DNA of 64,000 bases from assembly GCF_030053415.1 (NCBI RefSeq), contig NZ_JASGBJ010000002.1, positions 1,178,001 to 1,242,000 on the forward strand, given 5' to 3'. A program made the position numbers and the translations under genes. The notes beneath the pieces were generated by a model. That model saw nothing but the letters and a program-made list of their open reading frames with translations. It was not told where the DNA came from and did no database searches. Below are positions 26,894 to 37,767 of this stretch, in pieces; the first letter of the stretch is position 1, and every line of letters begins with the position of its first letter. Origin of the DNA: Marinobacter sp. CHS3-4. GTDB taxonomy: Bacteria > Pseudomonadota > Gammaproteobacteria > Pseudomonadales > Oleiphilaceae.

Positions 26894-27148
26894 ATGGCCG
26901 CTGAAGAAAGTACCGCGTCCATTGCCGACTTCGAAAAATCACTGGATGAGCTTGAAAAGCTGGTCAACGATCTGGAACGGGGAGAGCTCTCTCTGGAGCA
27001 GTCGCTGTCCGCTTTCGAACGCGGCGTAAAGCTCACTCGCGAATGCCAGCAGGCACTGAAGACTGCCGAACAACGGGTTGAGCAACTGGTGGAGAACAGC
27101 GACGGAACGCTGGAAACAAAACCGTTTACGCCTGACGAATCCGACTGA
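26894..27148 (+). CDS. xseB: Exodeoxyribonuclease VII small subunit
   Basis: The small subunit that, in several copies, joins XseA to degrade single-stranded DNA. The 84-residue helical protein contains the family pattern [26 protein letters not shown] and a C-terminal [12 protein letters not shown] heptad-like region. A CGGAGG ribosome site precedes it. It heads the common xseB-ispA-dxs order; xseA is not in this window. Confidence 0.96.
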   Translation: MAAEESTASIADFEKSLDELEKLVNDLERGELSLEQSLSAFERGVKLTRECQQALKTAEQRVEQLVENSDGTLETKPFTPDESD

Positions 27149-27177
27149 CGCCCTGGCCCGATGGACGACTCCGCCTG

Positions 27178-28077
27178 ATGAACGCTCTGGAAACTCCGGT
27201 TACGCCTTTCCTTGAAACCTGTCGATCAAGAATTGATAGCACCCTGGACCAACGACTGAGCGCTTCAGAGTTTGGATCGCCACGCCTGCTGGAAGCCATG
27301 AGGTACAGCGTTCTGGGTGGTGGTAAACGAGTGCGTCCGGCACTCTGTCTGGCTGCTTCCATGGCGGCAGGACAGTCAAACGACGCGGCACTGGTGCCGG
27401 CTTGCGCGGTGGAGCTGATTCACGCCTATTCACTGATTCACGACGACCTGCCTGCCATGGACGACGATGATCTTCGCCGGGGCAGACCGACCACCCACAT
27501 CGCCTTCGATGAGGCGACCGCCATTCTGGCCGGTGACGCCCTGCAGACTCTGGCCTTCGACTGGCTTGCGGACGCTCCATTGCTGAACGACCAGAAACGA
27601 TTGGCAATGGTTCGGGAATTGGCCGCCGGCAGCGGCCATCTCGGCATGGTGGGCGGCCAGTCGATTGATCTGGAATCCGTGGGCAAACAGCTGTCCATTG
27701 ACCATCTGGAATCCATGCACCGCCACAAGACTGGCGCCCTGATCGTCGCAACCGTGCGCATCGGCGCCCTCACGGCGCCGGATATTCGCCCTGAACAGCT
27801 GACGGCGTTAACGGATTACGCCAACACGCTGGGCCTGGCTTTCCAGGTTCAGGACGATTTGCTGGATATTGAGGGGGACACCACAGTGATCGGAAAGCCA
27901 CAGGGCTCTGACCTGGCACGTGGCAAACCGACTTATCCATCACTGATGGGCGTAGAACGCGCCAGACAGTACCTGAACGAACTCCTGAATTCGGCTTTGG
28001 CAAGCCTGGACGGCTTTGGCCCGGAAGCTGACACGCTTCGCGCCATGGCGGATTACGTTGTTGCCCGCACCCATTGA
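27178..28077 (+). CDS. ispA: Farnesyl diphosphate synthase / (2E,6E)-polyprenyl synthase
   Basis: Condenses isopentenyl diphosphate with dimethylallyl and geranyl diphosphate to give farnesyl diphosphate, the precursor of undecaprenyl phosphate and quinone side chains. The 299-residue protein has the first Asp-rich motif DDLPAMDDDD (about 88-97) and the second in FQVQDDLLD (about 228-236), plus GGKRVRP near residue 50. Thirty bases separate it from xseB, and dxs follows 123 bases later with its own likely promoter. Confidence 0.96.
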   Translation: MNALETPVTPFLETCRSRIDSTLDQRLSASEFGSPRLLEAMRYSVLGGGKRVRPALCLAASMAAGQSNDAALVPACAVELIHAYSLIHDDLPAMDDDDLRRGRPTTHIAFDEATAILAGDALQTLAFDWLADAPLLNDQKRLAMVRELAAGSGHLGMVGGQSIDLESVGKQLSIDHLESMHRHKTGALIVATVRIGALTAPDIRPEQLTALTDYANTLGLAFQVQDDLLDIEGDTTVIGKPQGSDLARGKPTYPSLMGVERARQYLNELLNSALASLDGFGPEADTLRAMADYVVARTH

Positions 28078-28133
28078 TAGCCCGCCGACCTGACGTGCAC
28101 ACTGGCAATGAATAAGGTTTAAAGGTCGCAGGA

Positions 28134-28163
28134 CTGAAATATGTCGTGACCATCCCGTATAAT
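28134..28163 (+). promoter_or_regulatory. Candidate sigma-70 promoter of dxs
   Basis: A perfect TATAAT (28158-28163) with a weak -35 CTGAAA (28134-28139) 18 bases upstream. The predicted transcript would begin about 30 bases before the dxs ATG, allowing dxs to be transcribed apart from xseB-ispA. Confidence 0.5.
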
Positions 28164-28200
28164 AGTCAGACATTCGAAACACCCGACAAAGAACGAGTAG

Positions 28201-30135
28201 ATGCACGAACCATATACTTTTCAGGAAATCCCGTCTCAGCGGCCCAACACGCCGCTGTTGGATCGGATTGACACCCCGGACCAGCTGCGTGGATTGCACG
28301 CCGAGCAGCTGACTCAATTGTCCAGGGAGCTTCGTGCGTTTCTGCTTTGGTCGGTAGGCCAGACCGGCGGCCATTTCGGCGCCGGCCTGGGGGTCCTCGA
28401 GCTCACGGTCGCGCTGCACTATGTATTCAACACGCCGGACGACCGGCTGGTTTGGGATGTGGGTCACCAGGCGTATCCCCATAAAATACTGACCGGCCGC
28501 AAACACCGTATGGATACCATTCGCCGAAAGGAAGGCCTGGCGGGGTTTCCCAAACGCGCAGAGAGCGAATACGACACGTTCGGCGTTGGCCATTCCAGCA
28601 CGTCCATCAGCGCCGCACTGGGCATGGCGATTGCTGCCAGACTGAAAAACACCGGTCGCAAGAGCATCGCAGTGATTGGCGACGGTGCGATGACCGCCGG
28701 CATGGCGTTCGAAGCATTGAATCACGCCGGTCACCTGCATGCCGACATGCTGGTCATTCTCAACGACAACGACATGTCGATATCCCGCAACGTGGGTGGG
28801 CTGTCCAACTACTTTGCGAAACTGCTGGCCAGTCGCACTTATAACCAGGTGCGTGACAGCAGTAAGCGGGTGCTTCAGGGAACACCCAACCTGATGGCCT
28901 TTGCCCGCAAAACAGAAGAACACTTCAAAGGCATGATTTCGCCCGGCACCCTGTTTGAAGAGCTGGGCTTCAACTATATCGGGCCGATCGACGGCCACGA
29001 CCTTCCGTTGCTTCTGGAAACCCTGGAAAACATCCGCGAACTGGACGGTCCACAGTTTCTGCATATCGTGACCACCAAAGGCAAAGGATTTGCTCCGGCC
29101 GAGGCAGATCCCATTGGCTACCACGCCATCAACAAGATCGAGCCGGTACCGCCTTCCCGCCCCGAGCCTGTCAAACCCAAGCCTTCCAAGCCAAAATACG
29201 CCAATGTGTTTGGCCAGTGGCTGTGCGATACGGCGGCTGAAGACAGCCGGGTTGTCGGCATAACACCTGCGATGTGTGAAGGGTCGGATCTGCTTGAGTT
29301 CTCGAAGCGGTTTCCAGATCGCTATTTCGATGTAGCCATCGCCGAGCAGCATTCGGTCACCCTTGCTGCAGGCCTGGCCTGCGACGGCGCCAAGCCTGTC
29401 GTTGCCATTTATTCCACGTTCCTGCAAAGGGCCTACGACCAGCTGATACACGATGTCGCCATCCAGAACCTGGATGTACTGTTTGCTATCGATCGGGCCG
29501 GTCTGGTGGGCGAAGACGGCCCTACGCATGCCGGCGCATTCGACATCAGCTATCTGCGCTGCATCCCCAACATGGTGGTGATGACGCCTTCGGACGAAAA
29601 TGAAACCCGCCAACTGCTGCAAACCGGGATGCTTTACGACGGCCCCGCGTCTGTTCGTTACCCTCGCGGAACCGGCCCCGGCGCGAAAATTGAACAGGAA
29701 CTTACCCCCCTGCCCATCGGCAAAGGACGCCGGGTCAAAGAGGGCGCAGGCATTGCGATTCTGAACTTTGGCACTCTGCTAACCCCCGCATTGGAGGCAG
29801 CACAGTCACTCGGTGCCACCGTCGCGGATATGCGCTTCGTCAAGCCGCTGGATGAGGCGTTGATTCTCGAGCTGGCAGAGCAACATGACTTGCTCGTCAC
29901 GCTGGAAGAAAATGCCATTGCCGGCGGCGCTGGCAGCGCGGTAACCGAGTTCCTTAATAGCCGCAACCTGCTTCAGCCAGTACTTCAACTTGGCCTTCCG
30001 GATACTTTCGTGGATCACGGCAAGCATGGCGAGCTGTTGTCAGAAGTAGGGCTGGATGTGGAAGGGATCCAGCGAGCCATTAAAACTCGCTGGGATCAGA
30101 CCAAGCAGACCGACTTGCTGGCTGCCGTCAAATAG
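28201..30135 (+). CDS. dxs: 1-deoxy-D-xylulose-5-phosphate synthase
   Basis: Thiamine diphosphate enzyme that makes DXP from pyruvate and glyceraldehyde 3-phosphate, entering the MEP isoprenoid route. The 644-residue protein starts its catalytic core with [20 protein letters not shown] and has the thiamine-binding [18 protein letters not shown]...LNDN motif (about 160-195) and the transketolase-type [12 protein letters not shown]. Substrate supply to IspA and thus to undecaprenyl phosphate is the link with the cell wall genes in this window. Its 3' end overlaps convergent ribA by eight bases. Confidence 0.97.
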   Translation: MHEPYTFQEIPSQRPNTPLLDRIDTPDQLRGLHAEQLTQLSRELRAFLLWSVGQTGGHFGAGLGVLELTVALHYVFNTPDDRLVWDVGHQAYPHKILTGRKHRMDTIRRKEGLAGFPKRAESEYDTFGVGHSSTSISAALGMAIAARLKNTGRKSIAVIGDGAMTAGMAFEALNHAGHLHADMLVILNDNDMSISRNVGGLSNYFAKLLASRTYNQVRDSSKRVLQGTPNLMAFARKTEEHFKGMISPGTLFEELGFNYIGPIDGHDLPLLLETLENIRELDGPQFLHIVTTKGKGFAPAEADPIGYHAINKIEPVPPSRPEPVKPKPSKPKYANVFGQWLCDTAAEDSRVVGITPAMCEGSDLLEFSKRFPDRYFDVAIAEQHSVTLAAGLACDGAKPVVAIYSTFLQRAYDQLIHDVAIQNLDVLFAIDRAGLVGEDGPTHAGAFDISYLRCIPNMVVMTPSDENETRQLLQTGMLYDGPASVRYPRGTGPGAKIEQELTPLPIGKGRRVKEGAGIAILNFGTLLTPALEAAQSLGATVADMRFVKPLDEALILELAEQHDLLVTLEENAIAGGAGSAVTEFLNSRNLLQPVLQLGLPDTFVDHGKHGELLSEVGLDVEGIQRAIKTRWDQTKQTDLLAAVK

Positions 30136-30742
30136 CCGGGTCGTCGTCCTGGTGGGTCTCGAGCCAGTGGCCCAGTTTACTTTGCTTGGTGTTCAGGTAA
30201 TGCTCGTTGTGAGGATTTCGGCCCACGTGTAGAGGCACGCGTTCGGAGATCGTGATGCCCAGATCGGTCAACGCGTCTACTTTCCGGGGATTGTTGGTCA
30301 TCAATTTCAGGCTACGGATATTCAAGTGCTCGAGCATGTCGCGGCACATGCTGTAATCCCGCAAATCTGCCGCAAATCCCAGTCGTTCATTGGCTTCAAC
30401 CGTATCTGCGCCCTGATCCTGCAGGTTGTAAGCGCGGATCTTGTTCAGCAGGCCAATACCCCGACCCTCCTGACGCAGGTACATCAGAATGCCCCGACCT
30501 TCCCGTGCGATGCTGCGTAACGCTTCTTCAAGCTGATAGCCACAGTCACAGCGCATGCTGTACAGCGCATCACCGGTCAGGCATTCAGAATGGGTGCGAG
30601 CCAGCATCGGCTCAGGGTCGTCCAGATTTCCCAGTGTCAGGGCGATGTGTTCTTTACCAGTGTCCGGCTCTTCAAAGCCGTGCATGTCGAAGACACCGAA
30701 GGGCGTCGGTAGCCGACAGGTCTGGACATAACGAACAGCCAC
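30128..30742 (-). CDS. ribA: GTP cyclohydrolase II
   Basis: First committed step of riboflavin synthesis: converts GTP to a diaminopyrimidine phosphate, formate and pyrophosphate. The 204-residue form has the three zinc cysteines in [15 protein letters not shown] (about 56-70) and the [19 protein letters not shown] signature. The GTG at 30742 is chosen as start because GAGGAA stands six bases before it and the resulting [16 protein letters not shown] matches family N-termini; upstream ATGs at 30787 and 30817 have no such site. No FMN riboswitch was recognised upstream. Confidence 0.94.
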   Translation of the reverse strand: MAVRYVQTCRLPTPFGVFDMHGFEEPDTGKEHIALTLGNLDDPEPMLARTHSECLTGDALYSMRCDCGYQLEEALRSIAREGRGILMYLRQEGRGIGLLNKIRAYNLQDQGADTVEANERLGFAADLRDYSMCRDMLEHLNIRSLKLMTNNPRKVDALTDLGITISERVPLHVGRNPHNEHYLNTKQSKLGHWLETHQDDDPAI

Positions 30743-30849
30743 AGTATTTCCTCGTGGTTCAGTCAAACGGGCCGCGCATTCTATCATGGTGGCCTCGTCG
30801 TGGCGTAGTTTCTGCACCGCCCGATCCTCTGGTTATTGGTTTCAAAGGA

Positions 30850-31338
30850 TTACGAAGTGGAGTCGGAAGCAGACCAGTGGCCGCTGCGCCCCCCGGATTT
30901 TTCCAGCAGGCGAATATCTCCAATCACCATGCCACGATCAACCGCCTTACACATATCATAAAGCGTGAGAGCGGCCACACTGACCGCGGTCAGTGCTTCC
31001 ATTTCAACGCCGGTCTGGCCAGAAAGCTTACAGCGCGAACGGATAACGACGGTTTTATTATCCTGCCCCGGCGCCAGCTCCACCTTCACCGAAGACAGAT
31101 TGAGTGAATGGCACAGGGGTATCAGCTCATGAGTTTTCTTGGCCGCCATGATGCCTGCGATCCTTGCCACCGCAAGCACGTCCCCTTTTGGGTGTCCGCC
31201 CTCGACGATCATCGCCAGGGTTTCCGGTGCCATCGTCACCACCCCTTCGGCCTGAGCCTCACGCTCGGTGACTGCCTTCGAACCGACGTCTACCATTCGG
31301 GCTTCGCCGCGGGCATCAAGGTGCGTGAGTTTGCTCAT
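30850..31338 (-). CDS. moaC: Cyclic pyranopterin monophosphate synthase
   Basis: Acts with MoaA in the first step of molybdenum cofactor synthesis. The 162-residue protein shows [14 protein letters not shown] near the start, the [18 protein letters not shown] region and the active-site [16 protein letters not shown] near the C-terminus. Other moa genes are absent from this window, so it is a solitary copy. It follows the mutT/thiE gene by 33 bases and precedes ribA by about 107 bases, so it may be the end of the secA-argJ-mutT transcript. Confidence 0.96.
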   Translation of the reverse strand: MSKLTHLDARGEARMVDVGSKAVTEREAQAEGVVTMAPETLAMIVEGGHPKGDVLAVARIAGIMAAKKTHELIPLCHSLNLSSVKVELAPGQDNKTVVIRSRCKLSGQTGVEMEALTAVSVAALTLYDMCKAVDRGMVIGDIRLLEKSGGRSGHWSASDSTS

Positions 31339-31371
31339 AGTGCTCTCCCGATTTCAGGATTCAGTCAGTCA

Positions 31372-32346
31372 TTATTGTTGGGCTGCCACTGAAGGCCACC
31401 AGAAACCTATGCCGGCGATTCCCTGTGCGCCCAACGAAACAATGTCACGTTCATCTCCGATATTTAAACCGCCCAGGCCATAAATGACGATGGCAGACTG
31501 GGCAATCAGATCCCTGAACACCTCCGTCCCCAGTGCCGGAGCCCCCGGGTGTGACTCTGTGGGTCTGACAGGTCCCAGGGTAATAAAGTCCGCATCGAGC
31601 TTCATGGCATGCTCAATCTCATCGGCACTGTGACAGGATACGGCCAGCCAGTGATTGCTTCCAATGGGTCTTTGACGATGGCGCTGGGCCTCGCGCCAGG
31701 GCATGTGCACACCCGCCGCATCCGGAAAGCTTTCCAGCAGTGCCGGCTTTCCATGGAGCATCCAATTGACGTTCTGATGTCCCGCCTCACCCGAAAGCAC
31801 TCGAGCTGCCACTTCCTGGTAGGAAGCCGCATCCAGCTCCGGCGCGCGAAGCAGGCACAGCGCCGACGACTTGCCGGGTACGCCGCGTTTGATTCTGGCG
31901 ACATAATCATCGGCATCCCTCGCGCTGCCCGTGATGGCATATCGGCGCGGTAACCGGGCTGCTCGGATAATAGGACGGTTGGCGGCAGGAAATTCCTCAT
32001 CCAGCAATAGCGAAGGAGATCGCCACTCCACCGACTGACCTTCCTTGCCCTCTGGCTCACCGGAGTGGGAGAAAGCCTCCCACACATCGAGAAACACGCG
32101 CTTGTCGCCATAATCATGGCGAATTCCGATGAGCGGGGTTAAATCAGCCGCAGACACGGTGAGCCCCGTTTCCTCGAGCGTTTCTCGCACCAGAGCCTGC
32201 TGAACCGTTTCACCGGGTTCAAGCTTGCCGCCAGGAAACTCCAGAAGCCCCCCCTGATGGAGGTGGTCCGGCCGGCGGGCAATCAGCACCTTGTCTCCCC
32301 GCCGAATGACACCAACGGCAACATGAACCTCTGCTACCGGCGCCAT
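31372..32346 (-). CDS. Nudix (MutT-like) hydrolase fused to a thiamine-phosphate-synthase-like domain
   Basis: A 324-residue two-domain protein. Residues 1-130 are a Nudix hydrolase with the complete box GGKLEPGETVQQALVRETLEETGL (about 39-62), similar to MutT, which cleans oxidised dGTP from the nucleotide pool. Residues 140-320 form a ThiE/TenI-like TIM barrel with the motif GPVRPTESHPGAPALG. This fusion follows secA-argJ in pseudomonads and relatives. Whether the second domain makes thiamine phosphate is not known. The start lies three bases after the argJ stop. Confidence 0.93.
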   Translation of the reverse strand: MAPVAEVHVAVGVIRRGDKVLIARRPDHLHQGGLLEFPGGKLEPGETVQQALVRETLEETGLTVSAADLTPLIGIRHDYGDKRVFLDVWEAFSHSGEPEGKEGQSVEWRSPSLLLDEEFPAANRPIIRAARLPRRYAITGSARDADDYVARIKRGVPGKSSALCLLRAPELDAASYQEVAARVLSGEAGHQNVNWMLHGKPALLESFPDAAGVHMPWREAQRHRQRPIGSNHWLAVSCHSADEIEHAMKLDADFITLGPVRPTESHPGAPALGTEVFRDLIAQSAIVIYGLGGLNIGDERDIVSLGAQGIAGIGFWWPSVAAQQ

Positions 32347-32348
32347 GC

Positions 32349-33566
32349 TCAGGTACGGTATTCCGCGTTGATGGTGACGTAATCGTGAGAAAAATCGCAG
32401 GTCCAGACGGTCTCACTGACGTCGCCGCGCTTGAGGTCAATGTGGATGGTAATGTCCTCACGGTCCATCACCGCCTGCCCACGCTGTTCACGGTAGTCAT
32501 CCGCCCTGCCACCATTTCGAACAAGGCAGACATCACCCAGATAGATTTCAAGCGCCTGAAGATCCAGGTCTTCGATGCCGGCACGACCAACCGCTGCCAG
32601 AATACGCCCCCAGTTCGGATCAGAGGCAAACAGAGCGGTCTTGACCAATGGCGAGTGTGCGACGGTGTAGGCGACGTCTAATGCTTCCTTTACGCTTCCA
32701 GCGTGGCTCACTTCAATAGAGACAAATTTGGTGGCCCCTTCAGCGTCGCGAACGATGGCGTGCGCCAGCTCAAGATACACTTCCTGAAGCGCGACCTTCA
32801 GTTCGGCGGCGTGAGGGCTATCGGCGTGGATTTCAGATCCACCGTACTGCCCGGTCGACATCAACATGCAGGCATCGTTGGTGGAGGTATCTCCATCAAC
32901 GGTAATGCGATTGAACGAACGCTCCCCAAGCTCCGAAGCCCACTGATTCAAAAGCGCCGGGGACAGCTTGGCGTCTGTCGCAATGAAGCCCAGCATAGTG
33001 GCCATATTTGGCCGAATCATGCCGGCGCCCTTGCTGATACCGGAAATGGTGACCAGATGTTCACCCAGACGAAGCTGACGGGTTGAGCCTTTGGGGCGCG
33101 TATCCGTGGTCATGATTCCGGATGCCGCTTCTTCCCAGCGATCCTCGCCCAGATTCGCCAGAAGCTCCGGCATGGCGGAGATAATCTTATCTGTGGGTAG
33201 AGGTTCGCCGATGACGCCAGTAGAGAAAGGAAGGACGGCCTCTGGCGGAACGCCCGCTTCTTTCGCGAGAGCTTCGCAACAGGCATTGGCATCTGACATG
33301 CCCTGGCGACCGGTACCGGCATTGGCGTTACCGGTGTTGATGATCAGGTAGCGAGGCTGCCCGGCGCCAAGATGTTGCCGGGCAACGTGCACAGGCGCAG
33401 CGCAAAACTGGTTCTGGGTAAAAATGCCCGCCACCTGACTGCCGGGCGCCAGCTCAAACACCACCAGGTCTTTACGCCCTGGCTTCTTAATACCGGCGCT
33501 GGCGATACCGATAGCCACACCGCGAACAGAATGGAAAGTCGGCAGAGCGCCGGGGCCTACTGCCAT
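32349..33566 (-). CDS. argJ: Bifunctional ornithine acetyltransferase / N-acetylglutamate synthase
   Basis: Recycles the acetyl group in arginine synthesis by moving it from acetylornithine to glutamate. The 405-residue precursor cuts itself at the threonine in KGAGMIRPNMATMLGFIATDA (about 184-204); the motif is intact. ITVDGDTSTNDACM and GTARA-type C-terminal SFSHDYVTINAEY features are normal for the family. It lies between secA (two bases) and the mutT/thiE gene (two bases), a tightly packed unit. Confidence 0.96.
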   Translation of the reverse strand: MAVGPGALPTFHSVRGVAIGIASAGIKKPGRKDLVVFELAPGSQVAGIFTQNQFCAAPVHVARQHLGAGQPRYLIINTGNANAGTGRQGMSDANACCEALAKEAGVPPEAVLPFSTGVIGEPLPTDKIISAMPELLANLGEDRWEEAASGIMTTDTRPKGSTRQLRLGEHLVTISGISKGAGMIRPNMATMLGFIATDAKLSPALLNQWASELGERSFNRITVDGDTSTNDACMLMSTGQYGGSEIHADSPHAAELKVALQEVYLELAHAIVRDAEGATKFVSIEVSHAGSVKEALDVAYTVAHSPLVKTALFASDPNWGRILAAVGRAGIEDLDLQALEIYLGDVCLVRNGGRADDYREQRGQAVMDREDITIHIDLKRGDVSETVWTCDFSHDYVTINAEYRT

Positions 33567-33568
33567 GA

Positions 33569-36319
33569 TCAGCTAACCTTGCCGTGACACTGCTTGTATT
33601 TTTTACCAGAGCCGCAGGGGCAAGGCTCATTGCGCCCCACTTTGCGCCCATCACGGACGTAGGTATCTGGCGTGCTCTGGGGCTGGGAACCACTGCGTTG
33701 CGCGCCTTCATCGGCTTTTTCAGCCGTTGCACTGGTCTCGTCGTGACGAAGCTTGGCCTGGGCGAGCTCGCGCTCGAGTTCTTCCTTGCGGCGACGTTCG
33801 ACCTCTTCCATTTCTTCCCGACTCTGCACTCGAACGCGGGACAGCACCCTGACCACGTCGCGCTTCATGGTCTCCAGCATATCTTCAAACAGGTTAAACG
33901 CTTCGCGCTTGTATTCCTGCTTGGGGTTTTTCTGGGCATAGCCACGCAGGTGGATACCACGACGCAGGTGGTCCATGTTTGACAGGTGCTCTTTCCAGAG
34001 CGTGTCCAGAACCTGAAGAAATACCTGCTTTTCAAACTTGCGCATGGACTCGGCGCCAGCCAGCTCTTCCTTGCCCTGATAGTCGGCGACGATGGCTTCC
34101 AGAATGCGTTGGCGCAGGCTCTCCTCGTAAAGCTTGGAATCTTCCTCCAGCCATTTCTGGATCGGCAGGTCGATCGCCAGCTCGGACTGCAGCTGGTTTT
34201 CCAACCCTGCCACGTCCCACTGCTCGGGCATGCTCTGGGGCGGAATAAACTCACTGATCAGCTGGTCAACCACGTCCTCACGGATGGTCTGAACCATGTC
34301 CGATACATCGTCGGAGGACATCACTTCGTTGCGCTGGTCGTAAATAACCGAGCGCTGGTCATTCGCGACATCGTCGTATTCGAGCAGTGTCTTACGCATG
34401 TCGAAGTTACGACCTTCCACCTTGCGCTGGGACTTTTCGATGGCGTTGGTGACCATGCGATGCTCAATAGCTTCGCCTTTTTTCATGCCCATGGCCTGCA
34501 TCAGGCTCTTCACCCGATCCGGCGCAAAAATACGCATGAGATTGTCTTCCAGCGACAGGAAGAATCTTGAAGAACCCGGGTCACCCTGACGACCTGCGCG
34601 GCCCCGGAGCTGATTATCGATCCGGCGGGATTCGTGACGCTCGGTGCCGATGATATGCAAACCGCCAGCTTCCAGAACCTGGTTATGCCGCTCGGTCCAC
34701 TCGGCTTTGATGCGGGCAACCTCTTCCTCGGAAGGGTTTTCCATATCCGCAACTTCAAACTCCCAGTTACCGCCCAGCACGATATCCGTGCCCCGGCCCG
34801 CCATATTCGTGGCAATGGTAACCGCGCCAGGACGGCCTGCCTGAGCAATGATGTGAGCTTCGCTTTCGTGCTGTTTCGCGTTCAGGATCTTGTGGTCGAT
34901 ACGAGCTTTTTTCAGCAGCATCGACAGCAGCTCGGACGCCTCGATTGACGCCGTGCCCACAAGAATCGGGCGGCCTTCGGCAGTGACGTCTTTGATTTCG
35001 TCAATAATGGCGTGGAACTTTTCTTCCTGTGTCAGGTAGATCAGATCGTTGTAATCAATACGCTGGATCGGCTTGTTGGGCGGAATCACCACCACGTCCA
35101 GGCCATAAATCTGGCGAAATTCGAAGGCCTCGGTGTCAGCGGTACCGGTCATACCGGCAAGCTTGTCGTAAAGGCGGAAATAATTCTGGAAGGTGGTAGA
35201 CGCCAGAGTCTGGCTTTCCGCCTGGATTCGCACCCCTTCTTTGGCCTCAATGGCCTGATGCAGGCCTTCACTCCAGCGACGGCCGGGCATGGTGCGGCCG
35301 GTGTGTTCGTCAACGATGACGACCTGATCGCCCTGGACAATGTAATCCACATCTTTCTGGAACAGGTGGTGGGCGCGAAGCGCTGAATGAACGTGATGCA
35401 ACAGGCTAAGGTTTGCCGCCGAATACAGGCTTTCATCCTCGCGTAGCAACTCCATGCTGCGCAACAGATCTTCAACCCGCTCGTGGCCGGCTTCAGTCAG
35501 TTCAGCCTGGCGAGATTTTTCATCAATGGTGAAATCACCGTCCGGCTCACCTTCCTCATCCTCTTTCACTTCGCCCTTGGTCAGCTTCGGCACCAACTCA
35601 TTAATGGCCTTGTAGAGTTTGGAGCTGTCTTCTGCCGCACCGGAAATGATCAGCGGTGTCCGGGCCTCGTCGATCAGGATGGAGTCGACTTCATCGACGA
35701 TGGCGAAATGCAGACCCCGCTGGACCTTGTCTTCCGTGCTGAAGGCCATGTTGTCACGAAGGTAGTCGAAACCGAATTCGTTGTTGGTACCGTAGGTAAT
35801 ATCTGCCTGATAAGCTGCGCGCTTCTCTTCGGGCGGCTGACCGGAGGCCACAACCCCGACCTGCAGGCCCAGGAAGCGGTAAAGCTTGCCCATCCACTCT
35901 GCGTCACGACGAGCCAGGTAATCGTTGACGGTAACCAGATGCACGCCCTTGCCGGTCAGAGCGTTGAGGTAGACGGCCAGGGTCGCCACCAGAGTTTTGC
36001 CTTCGCCGGTCTTCATTTCGGCAATACGGCCTTCGTGCAGGGTAATACCACCTATCATCTGCACATCGTAGTGGCGCATCCCCATGACGCGGCGAGCACC
36101 CTCACGCGCTGTGGCGAAGGCTTCCGGAAGCAGTTGGTCCAGCGTTTCGCCTTCTTCATAGCGACGTCGGAATTCGGCGGTTTTACCCTGCAATTCGGTG
36201 TCTGACAGATTGCCGTACTGTTCTTCAAGTTCGTTGATGCGCGAGACGGTTTTGCGCATACGCTTGATTTCCCTGGCGTTCTTACTGCCAAACATCTTAG
36301 TTGCAAGCTTCGTGAACAT
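33569..36319 (-). CDS. secA: Preprotein translocase motor SecA
   Basis: ATPase that pushes unfolded proteins through SecYEG. The 916-residue length is normal. Motifs: [13 protein letters not shown] (Walker A, about 102-114), [20 protein letters not shown] (Walker B region), [12 protein letters not shown] and [15 protein letters not shown]. The C-terminal zinc module [14 protein letters not shown], which contacts SecB, is complete. A hairpin terminator at 36381-36409 separates it from the M23 peptidase gene upstream, so secA-argJ-mutT has its own promoter in 36320-36380. No secM-like gene precedes it. Confidence 0.98.
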   Translation of the reverse strand: MFTKLATKMFGSKNAREIKRMRKTVSRINELEEQYGNLSDTELQGKTAEFRRRYEEGETLDQLLPEAFATAREGARRVMGMRHYDVQMIGGITLHEGRIAEMKTGEGKTLVATLAVYLNALTGKGVHLVTVNDYLARRDAEWMGKLYRFLGLQVGVVASGQPPEEKRAAYQADITYGTNNEFGFDYLRDNMAFSTEDKVQRGLHFAIVDEVDSILIDEARTPLIISGAAEDSSKLYKAINELVPKLTKGEVKEDEEGEPDGDFTIDEKSRQAELTEAGHERVEDLLRSMELLREDESLYSAANLSLLHHVHSALRAHHLFQKDVDYIVQGDQVVIVDEHTGRTMPGRRWSEGLHQAIEAKEGVRIQAESQTLASTTFQNYFRLYDKLAGMTGTADTEAFEFRQIYGLDVVVIPPNKPIQRIDYNDLIYLTQEEKFHAIIDEIKDVTAEGRPILVGTASIEASELLSMLLKKARIDHKILNAKQHESEAHIIAQAGRPGAVTIATNMAGRGTDIVLGGNWEFEVADMENPSEEEVARIKAEWTERHNQVLEAGGLHIIGTERHESRRIDNQLRGRAGRQGDPGSSRFFLSLEDNLMRIFAPDRVKSLMQAMGMKKGEAIEHRMVTNAIEKSQRKVEGRNFDMRKTLLEYDDVANDQRSVIYDQRNEVMSSDDVSDMVQTIREDVVDQLISEFIPPQSMPEQWDVAGLENQLQSELAIDLPIQKWLEEDSKLYEESLRQRILEAIVADYQGKEELAGAESMRKFEKQVFLQVLDTLWKEHLSNMDHLRRGIHLRGYAQKNPKQEYKREAFNLFEDMLETMKRDVVRVLSRVRVQSREEMEEVERRRKEELERELAQAKLRHDETSATAEKADEGAQRSGSQPQSTPDTYVRDGRKVGRNEPCPCGSGKKYKQCHGKVS

Positions 36320-36380
36320 AGACCACTGCTTCTTTGATTAATCGGAGGAAGCGGCATTCTAACCTTATTTCGCAAGAGTA

Positions 36381-36409
36381 CAAAAGTCAGGCTTCTCAGA
36401 AGCCTGACT
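36381..36409 (-). terminator. Rho-independent terminator of the M23 peptidase gene
   Basis: A perfect eleven-base stem (36385-36395 with 36399-36409) with a three-base loop. On the minus strand it is followed by TTTTG. It lies about 85 bases after the stop of the gene at 36495 and before the secA leader. Confidence 0.85.
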
Positions 36410-36494
36410 CAGTCAAGGCGCTAAATCAGGGGAATGCAGCGGGGCCGGATGGCCCCAGAGACAAAGGGCAAGAAAAGATCGAGAAATAGACAGA

Positions 36495-37448
36495 TCAGCG
36501 GCTGGCGCGACGGATGTAGGTCTCAGGGTTTTTGGACTTGCCGTTTTCCAGCACTTCAAAATGAACGTGCGGACCAGTAGAGCGCCCTGTGCTGCCCATG
36601 GCAGCCACAACCTGACCCTTCTGGATTACATCCCCAACGTTTACGTCAATGCTCTTGGCATGGGCGTAACGGGTCAGCAGGCCATCGCCGTGGTCAACTT
36701 CCACGAGGTTGCCGTAACCATAGCGTTCGCCGGCAAATGTCACGACACCTGCCGCTACTGAAATGATGTCACTGCCTTCACGCCCGGCAAGGTCCACACC
36801 ATCGTGCCAGGTCCGCTTGCCCGTAAAGGGATCTGAGCGGTACCCGTACTTGGAAGACAGCCAACCCCAGGTGATGGGCCGACCTTCAACATAAAGCTCG
36901 TCTTCCAGCTTCTTCTGGGACGATACGATATCCAGCATGCGCAGCTGGTGCTCCCGGTCTTCAATACGGAGAGCCAGGCTGTCTATCATGTCAGTCAACT
37001 GAGGCGCAGTGAAAGACTCGCCGGAAATACCGTCTTCCGGGCCACCAACGGCAGCAGGCTGACTGAAATCAAATTCATCACTGGCCACAACGCCAGTTTC
37101 AACGAAACGCTGCCCCAGGGCATCCAGACGAAGCAAACGGCTCTGCATCTCACCCAATCGCAACGTCAACGCATCCACCTGCTGACGAACGTTCTGGCGA
37201 ACCTGCTCAAGTTCGGCTTTCTGGGAATCAAGTTTTGATTGCCACTGGGAAACGAGCTCTGCCTCAGACGGAGACTGCTCTTTCACGTCGCTCACCGCCA
37301 TCGAATAGCCAGACCACACAGCGGTTGCCAGCAAAGCAATGAAGAACAGAGACACACCGATAGCAATTGGTGCGTTGATGGGTAATGCGCGTGATTTCCC
37401 GTGGCGCTTGCCAACAAGAATAATGTTCATAGAGCTATCTGATGTCAT
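36495..37448 (-). CDS. M23 family peptidoglycan endopeptidase-like protein
   Basis: A 317-residue inner-membrane anchored protein: one membrane helix (about 27-47), a coiled-coil region (about 65-110, rich in Gln, Glu and Leu) and a C-terminal LytM domain. The zinc site is complete: H and D in TWHDGVDLAG, and HVH in TGPHVHFEV, so it is probably an active DD-endopeptidase rather than an EnvC/NlpD-type activator. Placement between lpxC/dciA and secA is the usual one in pseudomonads. The start at 37448 is used; an in-frame ATG six codons later is possible. Confidence 0.92.
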   Translation of the reverse strand: MTSDSSMNIILVGKRHGKSRALPINAPIAIGVSLFFIALLATAVWSGYSMAVSDVKEQSPSEAELVSQWQSKLDSQKAELEQVRQNVRQQVDALTLRLGEMQSRLLRLDALGQRFVETGVVASDEFDFSQPAAVGGPEDGISGESFTAPQLTDMIDSLALRIEDREHQLRMLDIVSSQKKLEDELYVEGRPITWGWLSSKYGYRSDPFTGKRTWHDGVDLAGREGSDIISVAAGVVTFAGERYGYGNLVEVDHGDGLLTRYAHAKSIDVNVGDVIQKGQVVAAMGSTGRSTGPHVHFEVLENGKSKNPETYIRRASR

Positions 37449-37767
37449 GAGGGGCGCAACCTTGTCCTGTAGTGTTGCGCCCTGAGTTATCTGACCGGCC
37501 CTGCTTTGGGCATCCTTTGCCAGATTGCGGAGTTCCTCTCCGACTACTCAATCATGGGCAGCAGTGACCGCGTCCGAAAACGCGCGTGCCATCCTTTGCA
37601 ACGACTACGTCCATCTAAAGTAGCAGCCGCCCGTAGACATGCACGCGCCGGACAATGTAAAACGAGTGTAATACAGGCGTCGCTGCTTAACCGTATTGAA
37701 GTGTAACCAATCGTAACCGTTGCCGTCGAGAACTACCTACCGGCTATTACGACTCTCAGAGACTGGC
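37449..37767. other. Divergent intergenic region between the M23 peptidase and dciA
   Basis: About 320 bases with no supported gene. Both divergent promoters must lie here, but no -35/-10 pair at proper spacing stands out on either strand, and no clear hairpin was seen. Short open frames (for example 37506-37706) have no ribosome site or protein-like composition. Confidence 0.5.

Noticed and set aside
27940..29622. A 560-codon minus-strand frame opposite dxs
   Set aside because: It lies almost wholly antisense to dxs, whose thiamine-site motifs are unmistakable. Composition is rich in His, Gln and Arg, as usual for mirrored frames in GC-rich genes, and no domain is recognisable.
30743..30849. 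FMN riboswitch ahead of ribA
   Set aside because: The leader is about 100 bases and shows no FMN-element pattern.
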